From positions 186,001 to 250,000 of the forward strand of contig NZ_JAMZCU010000006.1 of the NCBI RefSeq assembly GCF_024273195.1: a DNA stretch of 64,000 nucleotides, given 5' to 3'. Below the pieces are notes generated by a model, which did no database searches, was not told the origin of the DNA, and saw only the letters and a program-made list of their open reading frames with translations. Shown here one piece after another: positions 26,950 to 35,824 of the stretch. The position numbers and the translations under genes were made by a program. Position 1 is the stretch's first letter. Each line of letters begins with the position of its first letter. This stretch comes from Devosia ureilytica (GTDB lineage Bacteria; Pseudomonadota; Alphaproteobacteria; Rhizobiales; Devosiaceae).

Positions 26950-28944
26950 ATGGGTCGTGGACCACACCTTTGTCGTCGGGGCGCTGTCTACTACTGGCAG
27001 CGCCGGTTGCCGACTCATCTCGCAAACCGCTTGCGAATCTCTCATGTCAAGGTGAACCTCAGAACCAAGGACGTCGCCATTGCGCGCCGGCTGGTCCCGC
27101 CACTCGACGCGCTGGCGATGGAGGTTTTCATGAATGAGACGCAGCAGTTGAGCCGCGAACAGATGGCCGACATCTTCAAGGCCGCGCTCACCGAGCATCA
27201 GGCCAAGCTTGGCCTTCTGGCGGATATCGAACGGGCGAACCCCACCGCCGAGCGATCGGTGCTGCTCGAGGACGAAGTCGCGCAGGGTATTGCCTATACG
27301 CTTCTGGCCGAACAGGGCGCGAGCGCGCGGTTTCCACTGCCCGAGCAGCAGAAATGGATCAAAAACGGCCACGATACCGGTTTCCTCGTCAAGGTCTTCG
27401 AACACCTCGAGCGCCTGCGGGACGACAGGGGCATTAAGATTTCGCGGCAGCGTCTTGCCGGTCATGTGATGAACGCCGGTGCTGAGGCTAACGCCGTCAA
27501 CCTGACACGGGCCCAGCCGATCTATCTGCGCGCCTTGGGGGCCGCTCTGCTCGCCGCCGGGGATCGATATGGCGACGCGGTCGCATCCGAACTGGATTTC
27601 GCCGCGCTGATCGAGGAGGTTCGGAACGCCGGTTCCGATGGTGCGGTTGGTCCGGCGGACCCGCCAATACCATCGCTGGATCATGCGCAGTTGCAAGGAG
27701 CCCTTGCAGCGGGCGTGCCACCGGAGGGAACTCCGTCGGCGAACGTAGAGGCAACCGTTGAAGCTGCTGCGGTTGGTACCTCAAGCACCATTGCCTTCGT
27801 GTCGGCCGCGCTCGAAAGCAAGCGCCGGCAGGATAGTGAGTGGGACGACAAGACCTGCCGCCAGGCGCGGTTCATCTTCACGCTTTTCGACCGCTATCTC
27901 CGTGAGGTCCATGGCCTTGACGACTTATGTCTGGTGCGCCAGCCGCATCTGGCTGGGTTCGATAGCTTTCTGCGCGGGCTGCATGCGAATTTCGGGAAAA
28001 GCATCAGGGACACCGAGCGCTCGATCACGGAAATCCGGTCGCTTGCAGGAGCGCAAGTGCCAAAACACGGCGCCCTCCAGGGCGCCACGCGCAACCGCCA
28101 TCTGACCTTCTTGGGCCAGTTGATCGTCTATGCGCGCACCGGCCTGGGTCTTGCCATCGATCCATCGCTGTCGACGACGGCCTTCCGCGCGCGCAGGAAC
28201 AAGCGCGGCCGCGACCAGCGTGCAGTCCCAGACAAGGCGGCAGTCGAAAAGCTGTTTCTGCGGCCGATATTCACGGGATGCGCAAGCTGGGACGATATTA
28301 ATACGCCCGGCCCTGAGTTCTTTCACCGGGCGGAATTCTTCTGCTCGCTGCTGGCCACCTACGCGGGGGCGCGGCGCGAGGAATATTGCGGTTTGGCTGT
28401 CGACGATGTCATCACCGACAATGGCGACATTCCTTATATCCACATCGCGCCCAACGATTTCCGCCGCATCAAGAATTTGCAATCGGTGCGCAATCTGGCG
28501 CTCCATCCCGAGATCGTTCGGCTTGGTTTTCTCGACTATGTAGAGGCAATCAAGGCGCTCGGTTACCGGCGTCTGTTTCCTGACCTCTTCTCGCCGTCTA
28601 CGAAAAGCCCCTTGGGCGACCGGCTTTACGACCAGATGCTGCCGTCCTTGCGTGCTGTTGGATTTACGCCGCATCAGATCCGTCATTTCTTTGGAGACGA
28701 GCTGAAGCAGGGGGAAGTGCTGAAAGAATTCCGGGCGGACTTACTTGGTCATGGCGGTGAATCGGAAACGACAGAGCGCTACTGTAATCCTCTGAGCATC
28801 AAGGGGCAGATGCCCCATCTTCTCAAGCTGCCCATGGTGTCCGCCCACATTGAGCGTCGCCCAATCCGGTTGTTGCCTTGGATCCTAACTCGGGACATCG
28901 CGCCGTGGTCCAGGGCAGCGAAGACCGGGAGCGGAAACCCGTAA
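26950..28944 (+). CDS. Large tyrosine recombinase/integrase
   Basis: A 664-residue site-specific recombinase. The C-terminal catalytic domain (about 430-640) shows the first Arg in ATYAGARREEYCGL, a long insertion, RNLALHPEIVRLGF, the HxxR box in TPHQIRHFFGDELK, and LLGHGGESETTERYCNPL with the later His and nucleophile Tyr. The N-terminal 400 residues hold a DUF6538-like start (LCRRGAVYYWQRRLPTHL) and a SAM-like core-binding domain near 280-400. It starts at ATG 26950, beside tRNA-Gln, which is typical for integrases of genomic islands. It is longer than most integrases because of the extended N-terminus. Confidence 0.9.
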   Translation: MGRGPHLCRRGAVYYWQRRLPTHLANRLRISHVKVNLRTKDVAIARRLVPPLDALAMEVFMNETQQLSREQMADIFKAALTEHQAKLGLLADIERANPTAERSVLLEDEVAQGIAYTLLAEQGASARFPLPEQQKWIKNGHDTGFLVKVFEHLERLRDDRGIKISRQRLAGHVMNAGAEANAVNLTRAQPIYLRALGAALLAAGDRYGDAVASELDFAALIEEVRNAGSDGAVGPADPPIPSLDHAQLQGALAAGVPPEGTPSANVEATVEAAAVGTSSTIAFVSAALESKRRQDSEWDDKTCRQARFIFTLFDRYLREVHGLDDLCLVRQPHLAGFDSFLRGLHANFGKSIRDTERSITEIRSLAGAQVPKHGALQGATRNRHLTFLGQLIVYARTGLGLAIDPSLSTTAFRARRNKRGRDQRAVPDKAAVEKLFLRPIFTGCASWDDINTPGPEFFHRAEFFCSLLATYAGARREEYCGLAVDDVITDNGDIPYIHIAPNDFRRIKNLQSVRNLALHPEIVRLGFLDYVEAIKALGYRRLFPDLFSPSTKSPLGDRLYDQMLPSLRAVGFTPHQIRHFFGDELKQGEVLKEFRADLLGHGGESETTERYCNPLSIKGQMPHLLKLPMVSAHIERRPIRLLPWILTRDIAPWSRAAKTGSGNP

Positions 28945-29450
28945 ACGGCCTTTTGTGGCCCTTTTCGCGCCGATGTTCGCAGAAATCGAAAGAACCAATT
29001 TTAGTGAATTGCAGGTGGATCGGCACATGACGCAGTGCATTGCCGGTCTTGTAGCCACGCGTACCGTCTTCTTGGTTCGCATCCTCCGCCAACTCCAATA
29101 CCAGGGTCGGGCGACCGCATCAGTCCTGTAGCTGACCGAATTCGAGAAGACCGATCTCGGTCACCCACATGCCAGTATGAACTGTGGCAAGCGGCGCCCA
29201 ATAGGGGTGATCATCGGCAAAGATCTTTTTTCCGACGAGTAGCGATGGTGTCGACTGGCGCTGCCACTTTAGACCGGCAGGAGGTGATAGCGGTGATCTC
29301 GGCGTCGTCGAATGGCGACAGCGCAAGCTGACTTTTCGTTCGTTTCGGGGCTTCTTCATCTAGACCTGTCACGATGCGCATATCGATCCATACACCATCT
29401 TGAAGACGATTGGTCGCGACGAACGCACCGAGGTTAAGATCTCAAAGGTT
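28945..29450 (-). pseudogene. Broken phage-type integrase fragment
   Basis: Read on the minus strand, the middle of a second tyrosine recombinase is recognisable in pieces. One frame gives APKRTKSQLALSPFDDAEI, as before a catalytic domain. After a frameshift near 29240 it gives KKIFADDHPYWAPLATVHTG, MWVTEIGLLEFGQLQD (where the catalytic Arg is expected but Trp is read), a TGA at 29120-29122, and then in the same frame EDGTRGYKTGNALRHVPIHL with QFTKIGSFDFCEHRREKG. The HxxR and Tyr end is missing; homology stops against the intact integrase end. It is an older, unrelated integrase. Confidence 0.66.
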
Positions 29451-29914
29451 CATCGCGGCTATCTGCGCAAGGACCGGACTCGCGACGAGGTCGGCGGATC
29501 GACAAGGTCGTCTTGCCGATCGGACCGTCATGGCGGTTAAGAACCGGTTGAAGAGCCAGGGCCGAGTGCGTTCGGCCGATGTGCCATCTGCGGGTTGCTT
29601 GGTCGCTCCAAGTTTGTCCGGCGAAGAACGATCAGACCATCGACGCCGGTGTAGCGCGTCAATCGGGAGCGACCATCACGCCGAGCTAGTGCCTATTCCG
29701 CGTGTGTTCAGACCGTTCTTTCCGACTCGGGAGCCCGCGATCTTGGTTCTGCCGCCTCGCATGTGCCGCCTCCTTCTCCGATGCCTTCGCATCCACCATG
29801 CTGGCTTCGGCAATCCCTCCGGCTGTCGATATTGCGCACCCGGTGACATTTTCTTTTCGACACCCCCGTTACCTCCTCGCACCCGGTGATCGCACCGGGC
29901 GCGATGGCAACGCG
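29451..29914. other. Island DNA without a recognisable gene
   Basis: About 460 bp between the integrase fragment and the 156-residue gene. Frames longer than 100 codons exist on the plus strand, but their translations are Arg/Pro/Cys-rich without domain patterns and have poor ribosome sites. It probably contains decayed island DNA. Confidence 0.5.
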
Positions 29915-30382
29915 TTACTGATTCAGTTCCCGCAGCTGTTTTACGACCGCTCGGCTGAGCTTTTGACGGGTCCGGAGATACCAGGCAGCGCGAAGGTCTT
30001 CTAGCTCGTCCATGAGTCGCTGGAACGCTATGTGGCCCTCCGCTTCGTCGTAGCCCGCCTCCAATAGTTCCCTGATTGACAAGGCACGAAGGATGGCGGC
30101 GGCGTCCCCCTTGTCGCGGACCAGAGTCAACAAAACATTGGACGCGGCAATTCGGACCGCTTCGCTATCGGGTGCGAGCTGCAACGCCTGGGTCTGCTTA
30201 TAGTGGGCAGTGCGGGCATTATGTTTTTCTCGAGCCTCGTCCCGGGCGGGTTGATTGGGCAAGTCTAGATCGACATAGGCGAGGGCATCATCCCCCAACA
30301 AGACCTTTAGACGTTTTCGAAGCTCGGTCGGATCGTGCTTGCCGGGTTTGCGGTCGGAGCCTGAGTTCGCAGTATTTGTCAT
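29915..30382 (-). CDS. Hypothetical helical protein of the island
   Basis: A protein of about 156 residues, predicted all-helical and charged, with no signal peptide. Readable parts are ELRKRLKVLLGDDALAYVDLDL, ARDEAREKHNARTAHYKQTQAL and AFQRLMDELEDLRAAWYLRTRQKLSRAVVKQLREL. No family was recognised. It follows the MarR-like gene with an eight-base gap, so both are probably one transcript. ATG 30382 is chosen over a TTG at 30394. It may be a partner of the regulator or of the ParA module. Confidence 0.65.
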   Translation of the reverse strand: MTNTANSGSDRKPGKHDPTELRKRLKVLLGDDALAYVDLDLPNQPARDEAREKHNARTAHYKQTQALQLAPDSEAVRIAASNVLLTLVRDKGDAAAILRALSIRELLEAGYDEAEGHIAFQRLMDELEDLRAAWYLRTRQKLSRAVVKQLRELNQ

Positions 30383-30390
30383 TTCTGTCC

Positions 30391-30813
30391 TCAAGCCTCC
30401 GCCGATCTGGGCTGGCCGATAGTCTGGACGATCTCGGGTGCCAGGACGAGGTCGAGTTCGTAGAGTAGGTTCTTGCCCCGCTCGGAAACGGCGACGTATC
30501 GGTTACGTCGATCCTTGGGATCGCTCTGCTTTTCAAGCAAGCGCAGCCCCGGGCGGCTTTCAGTGCCATCGCAAAGCTGATCGATCTGTCTGGCTATCGT
30601 CGGATACTTCTGACCGGGAGCATGAGCCACGACGTCCGAGACGGAGACAAACTGCCCTTCCCTGTCCGGAACCAGCCCCACACGCAATAGCGTGGATAGC
30701 TGCCCCAGGCTCATGGTCGGATAGCGGAGTTGAACAATGTGGAGCGCGTGCGCGACGTTTTCCAGTTGGGGACTGTCGAATGGCTCGCGGGCGCCGAGAA
30801 ACAAGAAGAACAT
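30391..30813 (-). CDS. MarR-like winged-helix regulator
   Basis: A 140-residue protein with MarR/winged-helix features: a helix-turn-helix region around VSVSDVVAHAPGQKYPTIARQIDQLC (about 55-80) and a wing-like LLEKQSDPKDRRNRYVAVSERGKNLLYELD (about 93-122) matching the DxRRxxVxLTxxG pattern. It likely binds DNA as a dimer. It is divergent from the parA-like gene, and a 7-bp inverted repeat (30842-30862) lies between them, so autoregulation and control of parA are plausible. An AGGAG site precedes the ATG. Confidence 0.76.
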   Translation of the reverse strand: MFFLFLGAREPFDSPQLENVAHALHIVQLRYPTMSLGQLSTLLRVGLVPDREGQFVSVSDVVAHAPGQKYPTIARQIDQLCDGTESRPGLRLLEKQSDPKDRRNRYVAVSERGKNLLYELDLVLAPEIVQTIGQPRSAEA

Positions 30814-30841
30814 GATCGCGCTTGACTCCTATATGTGCTTG

Positions 30842-30862
30842 CTTAATCTTATATCGATTAAG
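30842..30862. promoter_or_regulatory. Inverted-repeat operator between divergent regulator and parA genes
   Basis: CTTAATC at 30842-30848 and GATTAAG at 30856-30862 are perfect complements separated by seven bases, in a short AT-rich gap. The dyad lies 29 bp from the MarR-like start and 22 bp from the preferred parA GTG start, where a dimeric regulator could cover both promoters. Confidence 0.5.
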
Positions 30863-30884
30863 AATAATATCAAGAGGTGCCTTT

Positions 30885-31637
30885 GTGCGTCGACCCATCT
30901 TGTCCCAATTGGCTTTCGGGACCGGTCTGCCCATGGCGCCCGGCCATCGGGCCGTTGACATCATCAACGCCCGGCGCAAGGCCGGCTCCATCGTCGCCGT
31001 CATCGCAAATGGGAAGGGTGGGTGCGGGAAGTCGACCCTCACAATCAACATGGCGATCGGTTATGGGCTACGGAAGCAGCGGGTGCTTGTCGTGGATGCA
31101 GATATCGAACAGAAGACGGTAAGCAAGTGGCCGAGACCTGCAGGGCTCATGGGTCCGAAGGTGGTGACCTGGCCGACGGTCGAAATTCTCGACAAGCTGG
31201 CTGAGGTCATCGGACAGTATGATGTCGTGCTCATTGACATGGCGGGACGCGATGACCGTGCCGCAGCACCCGTGATGGCCATCGCGGACATGCTGATTTC
31301 TCCAGCCAAGCCTTCACATCAGGATTTGTCGGAACTGGATCGTTTCGTGAGGGTCGCGAAGGTAAGGAATATTTCGCATCTCGTGGTTTTCAACGAAGCT
31401 ACCCGTGAGATGACAGGTGAACTCGGCCAACTCGTAAAAGAGTTTGCGCGGTTCAAACCCTTCCTGCCGACCGCGATTCAGCAGTTGGCAGGCTATCGCC
31501 GCGCCTATGCCTTTGGGCGCGGTGTGCTCGAGTATAAGGGCGCTCATCCGGCCAAGGAGAATTTTGACCGCGTGTTTCGGCAGATCGACATGGCGATCCA
31601 ACAGGCCCGCGCAAAATCGGGATTGGTACAGCCATGA
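30885..31637 (+). CDS. ParA/MinD-family partition ATPase
   Basis: A 250-residue deviant-Walker ATPase. Walker A is ANGKGGCGKSTLTINMA with the ParA-type signature Lys, Walker A' region VLVVDADIEQKTVSKW, and Walker B YDVVLIDMAGRDDRA. It would segregate DNA by ATP-dependent dimerisation on the nucleoid. GTG 30885 is chosen: an AAGAGGTG site (30872-30879) lies five bases upstream, and an ATG 48 bases further (30933) is the alternative. It overlaps the following small gene by ATGA and sits in the integrase island, as expected for plasmid or ICE partition. Confidence 0.85.
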   Translation: MRRPILSQLAFGTGLPMAPGHRAVDIINARRKAGSIVAVIANGKGGCGKSTLTINMAIGYGLRKQRVLVVDADIEQKTVSKWPRPAGLMGPKVVTWPTVEILDKLAEVIGQYDVVLIDMAGRDDRAAAPVMAIADMLISPAKPSHQDLSELDRFVRVAKVRNISHLVVFNEATREMTGELGQLVKEFARFKPFLPTAIQQLAGYRRAYAFGRGVLEYKGAHPAKENFDRVFRQIDMAIQQARAKSGLVQP

Positions 31638-31945
31638 CGCGAGAACCCAAGACAGAAACAGATCAGCCAAGCCTGTTCAAGATGCTGAAGGCAGCCATGG
31701 ACGCCGAAGTCGACATCGTTCCGGCTGCCATCGATGACGATGCCATCGCCCGGACCAGTTGCCGCATTCCCCGTGCGGTCCTGGCAGAAGTGGCGGCATT
31801 GGCCCAGGCCAATCGGATGAGCGTGAGCCTGCTCATCAATCTCTTGCTCGACACTTATCTTGTGGGGCAGGGACGTCCGGGTTATGCGGTGCTGGCGCCG
31901 GAATATCCAGACTTCGTACTGCGCAAAAAGACGCGGACAGACTAA
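31634..31945 (+). CDS. Small ribbon-helix-helix-like partner of ParA
   Basis: A 103-residue protein whose ATG overlaps the parA stop (31634-31637). The middle part, TSCRIPRAVLAEVAALAQANRMSVSLLINLLLDTYL (about 41-76), reads as a strand and two helices of the ribbon-helix-helix type. In ParA loci the downstream RHH gene encodes the centromere-binding protein (ParG/Omega-like). The assignment is inference from context and this pattern. An array of tandem 8-bp repeats begins 50 bp after its stop. Confidence 0.68.
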   Translation: MTREPKTETDQPSLFKMLKAAMDAEVDIVPAAIDDDAIARTSCRIPRAVLAEVAALAQANRMSVSLLINLLLDTYLVGQGRPGYAVLAPEYPDFVLRKKTRTD

Positions 31946-31994
31946 GCATTTTTAGTAAATCCTATTGACGCGGCAGGGCGAAGCGCCAACCCTT

Positions 31995-32050
31995 CGATGC
32001 CGCGATGCCGCGATGCCGCGATGCCGCGATGCCGCGATGCCGCGATGCCG
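31995..32050 (+). repeat. Seven tandem copies of an 8-bp repeat
   Basis: CGATGCCG is repeated seven times without a mismatch across 56 bp. It lies 50 bp after the RHH-like gene and is outside any credible gene. It may be an iteron array bound by the RHH protein (a centromere), or a simple repeat prone to slippage. Confidence 0.92.
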
Positions 32051-32307
32051 AATAGAACGCGTCTTTCTTGCGAAGACTGCTACCAACACTGTTATGAGCG
32101 GACCCGAGGTGGAGCTGAAATTGCTTGGCGAGCCTGAAGCCCACACCATAGGCCTCGATACTGGCGACTAAGTTCAACGCGCAGCTTTGGTCTCAACTCA
32201 CGGCGTTGGTGGCGCCTGCTACAGCACCAAACGCTCTAAAAATCCTAGAATTTTTCGCCATTTGGACGGACGACGACTTGCTCGTGCTACTTTGCACGAA
32301 GTCAAAA
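32051..32307. other. Intergenic segment between repeat array and MFS gene
   Basis: About 260 bp without a supported gene. A plus-strand frame from 32206 overlaps the end of the minus-strand MFS gene and looks like a shadow. Nothing else is recognised. Confidence 0.5.
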
Positions 32308-33573
32308 TCAGTTCGGCTCATGCACGACGAGATCACTGAGGTGCACAGCGTCCTCATCACCGACAACGGACACGGCGGCGCTCGTGCCAAGGTCGAACGT
32401 CTGTTTTTCCTCGATGCGAAGCCCTTCTCGGCGACTGAGCCTGAAGCCGACATACCCCATCAGCACGATCTGGATTACCGCATTGGCCATGAAAAACCCT
32501 GGGTTGCCTAGAAGTTCCATGCTGGCCGAGGACAGCAGTGGGCCGATAGTTGAACCTATGCCATTGAGCAGCAGCAGACCCGCAGAGATTTCGACGTAAT
32601 CGGATCGATCTGCGAAATCAAAAACGTGGGCAGCCGCAATGGCATAGCTCGGCAGGAGACCGGCTCCAAAAGCTGCCGCCAATGCAAACCAGGCGAGCTT
32701 GGTGCCTGACGTGAGCCAGAGCGCAGCCCCCACTGTGACGCAAAGTAGCGCGAGGCCGATAAGGACTTTGCGGCGATCCACGTGGTCGGATATTCGGCCG
32801 GCCGGCAGCTGCGCTATCGCGCCGCCCAGGACAGCCGCACTCATGAACCAGGCTGCGTCGCTGATGTCGCCGCTGACAGTGCTAGCATAGGCTGGGGCCA
32901 AGGCCCAAAACGAACCCGTTGCCAGTCCGATAATGAAAATTGCGACAGTTCCTGTTGGCGATAGACGAAACATCTGCATCGGACGAAAACGAACCACGGT
33001 AACTGGAGGCGGCTGGCTTGATCGGGTCATGACAATGGGCACCGCGGCGAGCGAGACCAGAACCGAAGCGATGGAGAATAGGATAAATGAGGAGGGAAGG
33101 AACAACGTGACCATCATCTGCCCGATGGTGATGACCGTGAAATTTACCGTCACGTAGGTTGAGATAAGACCCCCGCGTGTTTCATTGGTGGCCTGGTCGT
33201 TGAGCCAGCTTTCAACCACTAGGTAGAGGCCGGCTAAACAGAAGCCGGTGATCAGCCGAAGGATGATCCAGACAATCGCCTCGACCGCCATCGGATAGCC
33301 CAGTGCAGCCGCAGACGCGATTGCCACCAGTGCCGCGAAGGTGCGGATATGACCCACCCGCATGATCATGCGGGGCGTGAAGGCGCAACCGAGCACAAAT
33401 CCAAAGAAGTAGCCCGATCCAAGCAGGCCGATCTGGAGAGCGCTGAATCCCTCCAAGCCGCCGCGAATGGGCAGGAGCATCAGTTGCAAACCATTACCCA
33501 TAATTAGAAAAGCGACGCTCAGCAGGATCGAAAAAGCCGCCAGTACCGGCGCTGGCCTGACGATGGATTCCAT
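32308..33573 (-). CDS. MFS transporter linked to the ectoine locus
   Basis: A 421-residue major facilitator with about 12 hydrophobic segments, of the YcaD/YfkF-like type: FLIMGNGLQLMLLPIRGGLEGFSALQIGLLGSGYFFGFVLG at the start, RLITGFCLAGLYLVVESWLND in the first half, and GGAIAQLPAGRISDHVDRRKVLIG as the MFS motif A-like loop. It ends with a charged cytoplasmic tail. It lies 32 bp after ehuA in the same direction, so it is probably the last gene of the ect-ehu run. The substrate is unknown; a compatible solute or precursor is an inference from position only. Confidence 0.85.
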   Translation of the reverse strand: MESIVRPAPVLAAFSILLSVAFLIMGNGLQLMLLPIRGGLEGFSALQIGLLGSGYFFGFVLGCAFTPRMIMRVGHIRTFAALVAIASAAALGYPMAVEAIVWIILRLITGFCLAGLYLVVESWLNDQATNETRGGLISTYVTVNFTVITIGQMMVTLFLPSSFILFSIASVLVSLAAVPIVMTRSSQPPPVTVVRFRPMQMFRLSPTGTVAIFIIGLATGSFWALAPAYASTVSGDISDAAWFMSAAVLGGAIAQLPAGRISDHVDRRKVLIGLALLCVTVGAALWLTSGTKLAWFALAAAFGAGLLPSYAIAAAHVFDFADRSDYVEISAGLLLLNGIGSTIGPLLSSASMELLGNPGFFMANAVIQIVLMGYVGFRLSRREGLRIEEKQTFDLGTSAAVSVVGDEDAVHLSDLVVHEPN

Positions 33574-33605
33574 GGCAGTTCGCTCCTGTCCCTATACTGC
33601 TTGCA

Positions 33606-34379
33606 TCAACTCAGCACAGCCTTGAGAAACTCGCGCGTGCGCTCTTCATTGGGATCGGTAAACAGATCTTCGGGGGCGCCTTCTTCGCGGATGCGGCCTT
33701 GGTCAAAAAAGCAGACCCGGTCAGAGATTTCGCGGGCGAAGCGCATTTCATGTGTCACCAGCAGGATGGTCAGGTCGTGCTCCTCGGCGAGTTTGCCGAT
33801 GACATTGAGCACTTCACCCACCAATTCCGGATCGAGCGCCGAAGTTGGCTCGTCAAACAGGAGGACATTTGGGCGCATTGCCAGAGCCCGGGCAATACCG
33901 ACGCGCTGCTGCTGCCCGCCCGAGAGCTGGTGCGGATATTTCTGCGCCTGGTCGGCAAGGCCAACCAGCTCCAGCAATTCCTCGGCGCGATCTTTTGCGT
34001 CCTTCTTTGACAGGCCGAGCACCTTGGTCGGCGCCTCGGTGATGTTGCGCAGCACGGTCATGTGCGGGAACAGATTGAACTGCTGAAACACCATGCCCAG
34101 CTGTGCCCGCATCTTGCGCAGATGCGCCTCGCTCGCGGGGACCAGCGACCCGTCTGGCCCTCTTTCATGCCAGAGCGGTTCGCCGGCCACGGTGACCACA
34201 CCGCCATTGATGCTTTCGAGCGTCATCAGAATGCGCAGCACGGTTGACTTGCCGGAGCCCGATGGTCCGATGATCGAAACCTTCTCGCCGCGATTGACTT
34301 CGAAATTGAGCTTGTCGAGCACGGTCAGCTCGCCAAAGCGTTTGACGACATTATCGAATTTGATGATCGGATCGGTCAT
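33606..34379 (-). CDS. ehuA: Ectoine/hydroxyectoine ABC transporter ATP-binding protein EhuA
   Basis: A 257-residue ABC ATPase of the polar amino acid uptake type. Walker A is [15 protein letters not shown], the signature [17 protein letters not shown], Walker [17 protein letters not shown], and the switch His is in LVTHEMRFA. With EhuB, EhuC and EhuD it imports ectoine and hydroxyectoine. Its ATG overlaps the ehuD stop (34376-34379, ATGA). The family name rests on context with ehuB/ehuC/ehuD and the ect genes as well as sequence type. Confidence 0.9.
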   Translation of the reverse strand: MTDPIIKFDNVVKRFGELTVLDKLNFEVNRGEKVSIIGPSGSGKSTVLRILMTLESINGGVVTVAGEPLWHERGPDGSLVPASEAHLRKMRAQLGMVFQQFNLFPHMTVLRNITEAPTKVLGLSKKDAKDRAEELLELVGLADQAQKYPHQLSGGQQQRVGIARALAMRPNVLLFDEPTSALDPELVGEVLNVIGKLAEEHDLTILLVTHEMRFAREISDRVCFFDQGRIREEGAPEDLFTDPNEERTREFLKAVLS

Positions 34380-35068
34380 TTCAAGGGAATCCCCTGTTTG
34401 GGCAGCCAGGTGTCGAGCAGACGTACACCGGTCGAGGCAACCAAGGTCATGATGAGATAGAGCGCGCCGACCATGGAAAGCGGCACCAGATAGTCAAAGG
34501 TGCGGTCGCCGACGATCTTGGCGACGTTGAGCATTTCGAGCACCGTAACCACCGAGAGCACGGGCACGTCCTTCATGATCGAGACGAGGTAATTGCCCAT
34601 GGCCGGCACGATGCGCGGCGCCGCCTGCGGCACGACGATATGGGTGAAGGTGCGGGCCGAAGAGAGGTTGAGCGCCCGCGCCGCTTCGCGTTGGTCAGTG
34701 CCGACGGCTTCAAGGCCCGCCCGGTACACTTCCGACGTATAGGCGCTGTACTGGATGCCCAGAGCCAGGGCACCGGTCATGAAAGCGGGCAGCACGATGC
34801 CGTATTCGGGCAGCACGTAATAGAGAAAGAACAGCTGCACCAGGAGCGGCGTATCGCGGATGAACTCGGTGACGACCTTGGCCGGCCAGGAGATGAAGCG
34901 CGACGGCGCCGCTTTGAGGACGGCCCAGACAAGCCCCAGGACCAGCGCGACCAGAAAGCCGAGCACTGTAGCCTGGATGGTCACGACCATGCCGGTAAGC
35001 AGGATCGGCAGGATGGAAACTGCAAAGGCGAGGGGACTGGAAAGGTCCCATTGATATCCAAACAGCAT
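34376..35068 (-). CDS. ehuD: Ectoine/hydroxyectoine ABC transporter permease EhuD
   Basis: A 230-residue amino-acid-type permease with about five membrane helices. The conserved cytoplasmic loop contacting the ATPase is visible around [33 protein letters not shown]. The family [24 protein letters not shown] segment follows a first helix [27 protein letters not shown]. It pairs with EhuC as the membrane channel. It lies three bases after ehuC and overlaps ehuA. Confidence 0.9.
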   Translation of the reverse strand: MLFGYQWDLSSPLAFAVSILPILLTGMVVTIQATVLGFLVALVLGLVWAVLKAAPSRFISWPAKVVTEFIRDTPLLVQLFFLYYVLPEYGIVLPAFMTGALALGIQYSAYTSEVYRAGLEAVGTDQREAARALNLSSARTFTHIVVPQAAPRIVPAMGNYLVSIMKDVPVLSVVTVLEMLNVAKIVGDRTFDYLVPLSMVGALYLIMTLVASTGVRLLDTWLPKQGIPLK

Positions 35069-35071
35069 GGG

Positions 35072-35743
35072 TCAACTCCTCGCCGTGCGCCAGCGGCTCA
35101 CATAGGTTTCGAGCCCGCGCATCACGGCGGTCAGCACCAATGCCATGCCGAAATAGGTAACCAGCAGCATCGAATAGATGGTGGTGCTGTCTTGGGTGAA
35201 GTTGCGGATCTGTTCGGCACGGAAGGTGAGGTCGCCCAGGCTGATTAGTGAGACCAGCGCGGTGTCCTTGAGATTCTGTACGGCCAGATTGCCGAAGGAC
35301 GGCATCATTTCGGGCACGGCCTGTGGAATGGTGACGTTCCACAGGGTCTGGCGCGGAGTGAAGTTGAGGGCCCGCGCCGCCTCGTGCTGGTCGGTATGCA
35401 CCGACTGAATCGCGCCGCGCACCACTTCGGCCCCATAGGCGCCGATATTGAGCCCCAGAGCCAGAACCCCGGCAAGCACCGGCGGCAACCTGAGGTCGAT
35501 ACCGATGGCTATGCCGGCCAACGGCAGCGCAAAATAGAGCCAGAACAGCTGCACCAGCAGGGACGTTCCGCGGAATACCTCGATATAGGCAACCGAAACA
35601 CCCTTGATGGCCCAGTTGGATGACAGCTTGCCGATGCCGAAGACAAAGGCCAGCGCAGCACCCAGAATGGTCGAATAGACCGTGAGCTGTATGGTGACCC
35701 ACGCCCCCTCCATCAGGGGCGGGAAATATTCAGTCCAATGCAT
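35072..35743 (-). CDS. ehuC: Ectoine/hydroxyectoine ABC transporter permease EhuC
   Basis: A 223-residue amino-acid-type permease, paralogous to EhuD. It has LMEGAWVTIQLTVYSTILGAALAFVFG at the first helix, RGTSLLVQLFWLYFALPLAG in the second region, and the EAA-like loop HEAARALNFTPRQTLWNVTIPQAVPEMMPSFGN. It forms the channel with EhuD. It lies 81 bp after ehuB; the gap holds a GC-rich inverted segment that may lower downstream expression relative to the binding protein. Confidence 0.9.
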   Translation of the reverse strand: MHWTEYFPPLMEGAWVTIQLTVYSTILGAALAFVFGIGKLSSNWAIKGVSVAYIEVFRGTSLLVQLFWLYFALPLAGIAIGIDLRLPPVLAGVLALGLNIGAYGAEVVRGAIQSVHTDQHEAARALNFTPRQTLWNVTIPQAVPEMMPSFGNLAVQNLKDTALVSLISLGDLTFRAEQIRNFTQDSTTIYSMLLVTYFGMALVLTAVMRGLETYVSRWRTARS

Positions 35744-35824
35744 GCTTGGTTTCCGTGCAGTGGTTGAAACGCGCTGAGGGCGGGCGCCGGAGCACCCGCC
35801 CAGATACGCGCTGAAAAGGCCGGA

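Noticed and set aside
29410-29889. 159-residue plus-strand frame in the island
   Set aside because: Arg/Pro/Cys-rich sequence with no domain pattern or ribosome site; part of a decayed zone.
31995-32050. Possible CRISPR array
   Set aside because: The units are 8 bp and contiguous, with no spacers and no cas genes.
31965-32171. Open frames on both strands across the 8-bp repeat array
   Set aside because: The translations are only repeats of a few residues; the period of eight gives no stable protein and no ribosome site is seen.
32206-32511. 101-residue plus-strand frame at the end of the MFS gene
   Set aside because: More than half of it lies antisense to the real MFS gene, and it has no family pattern.
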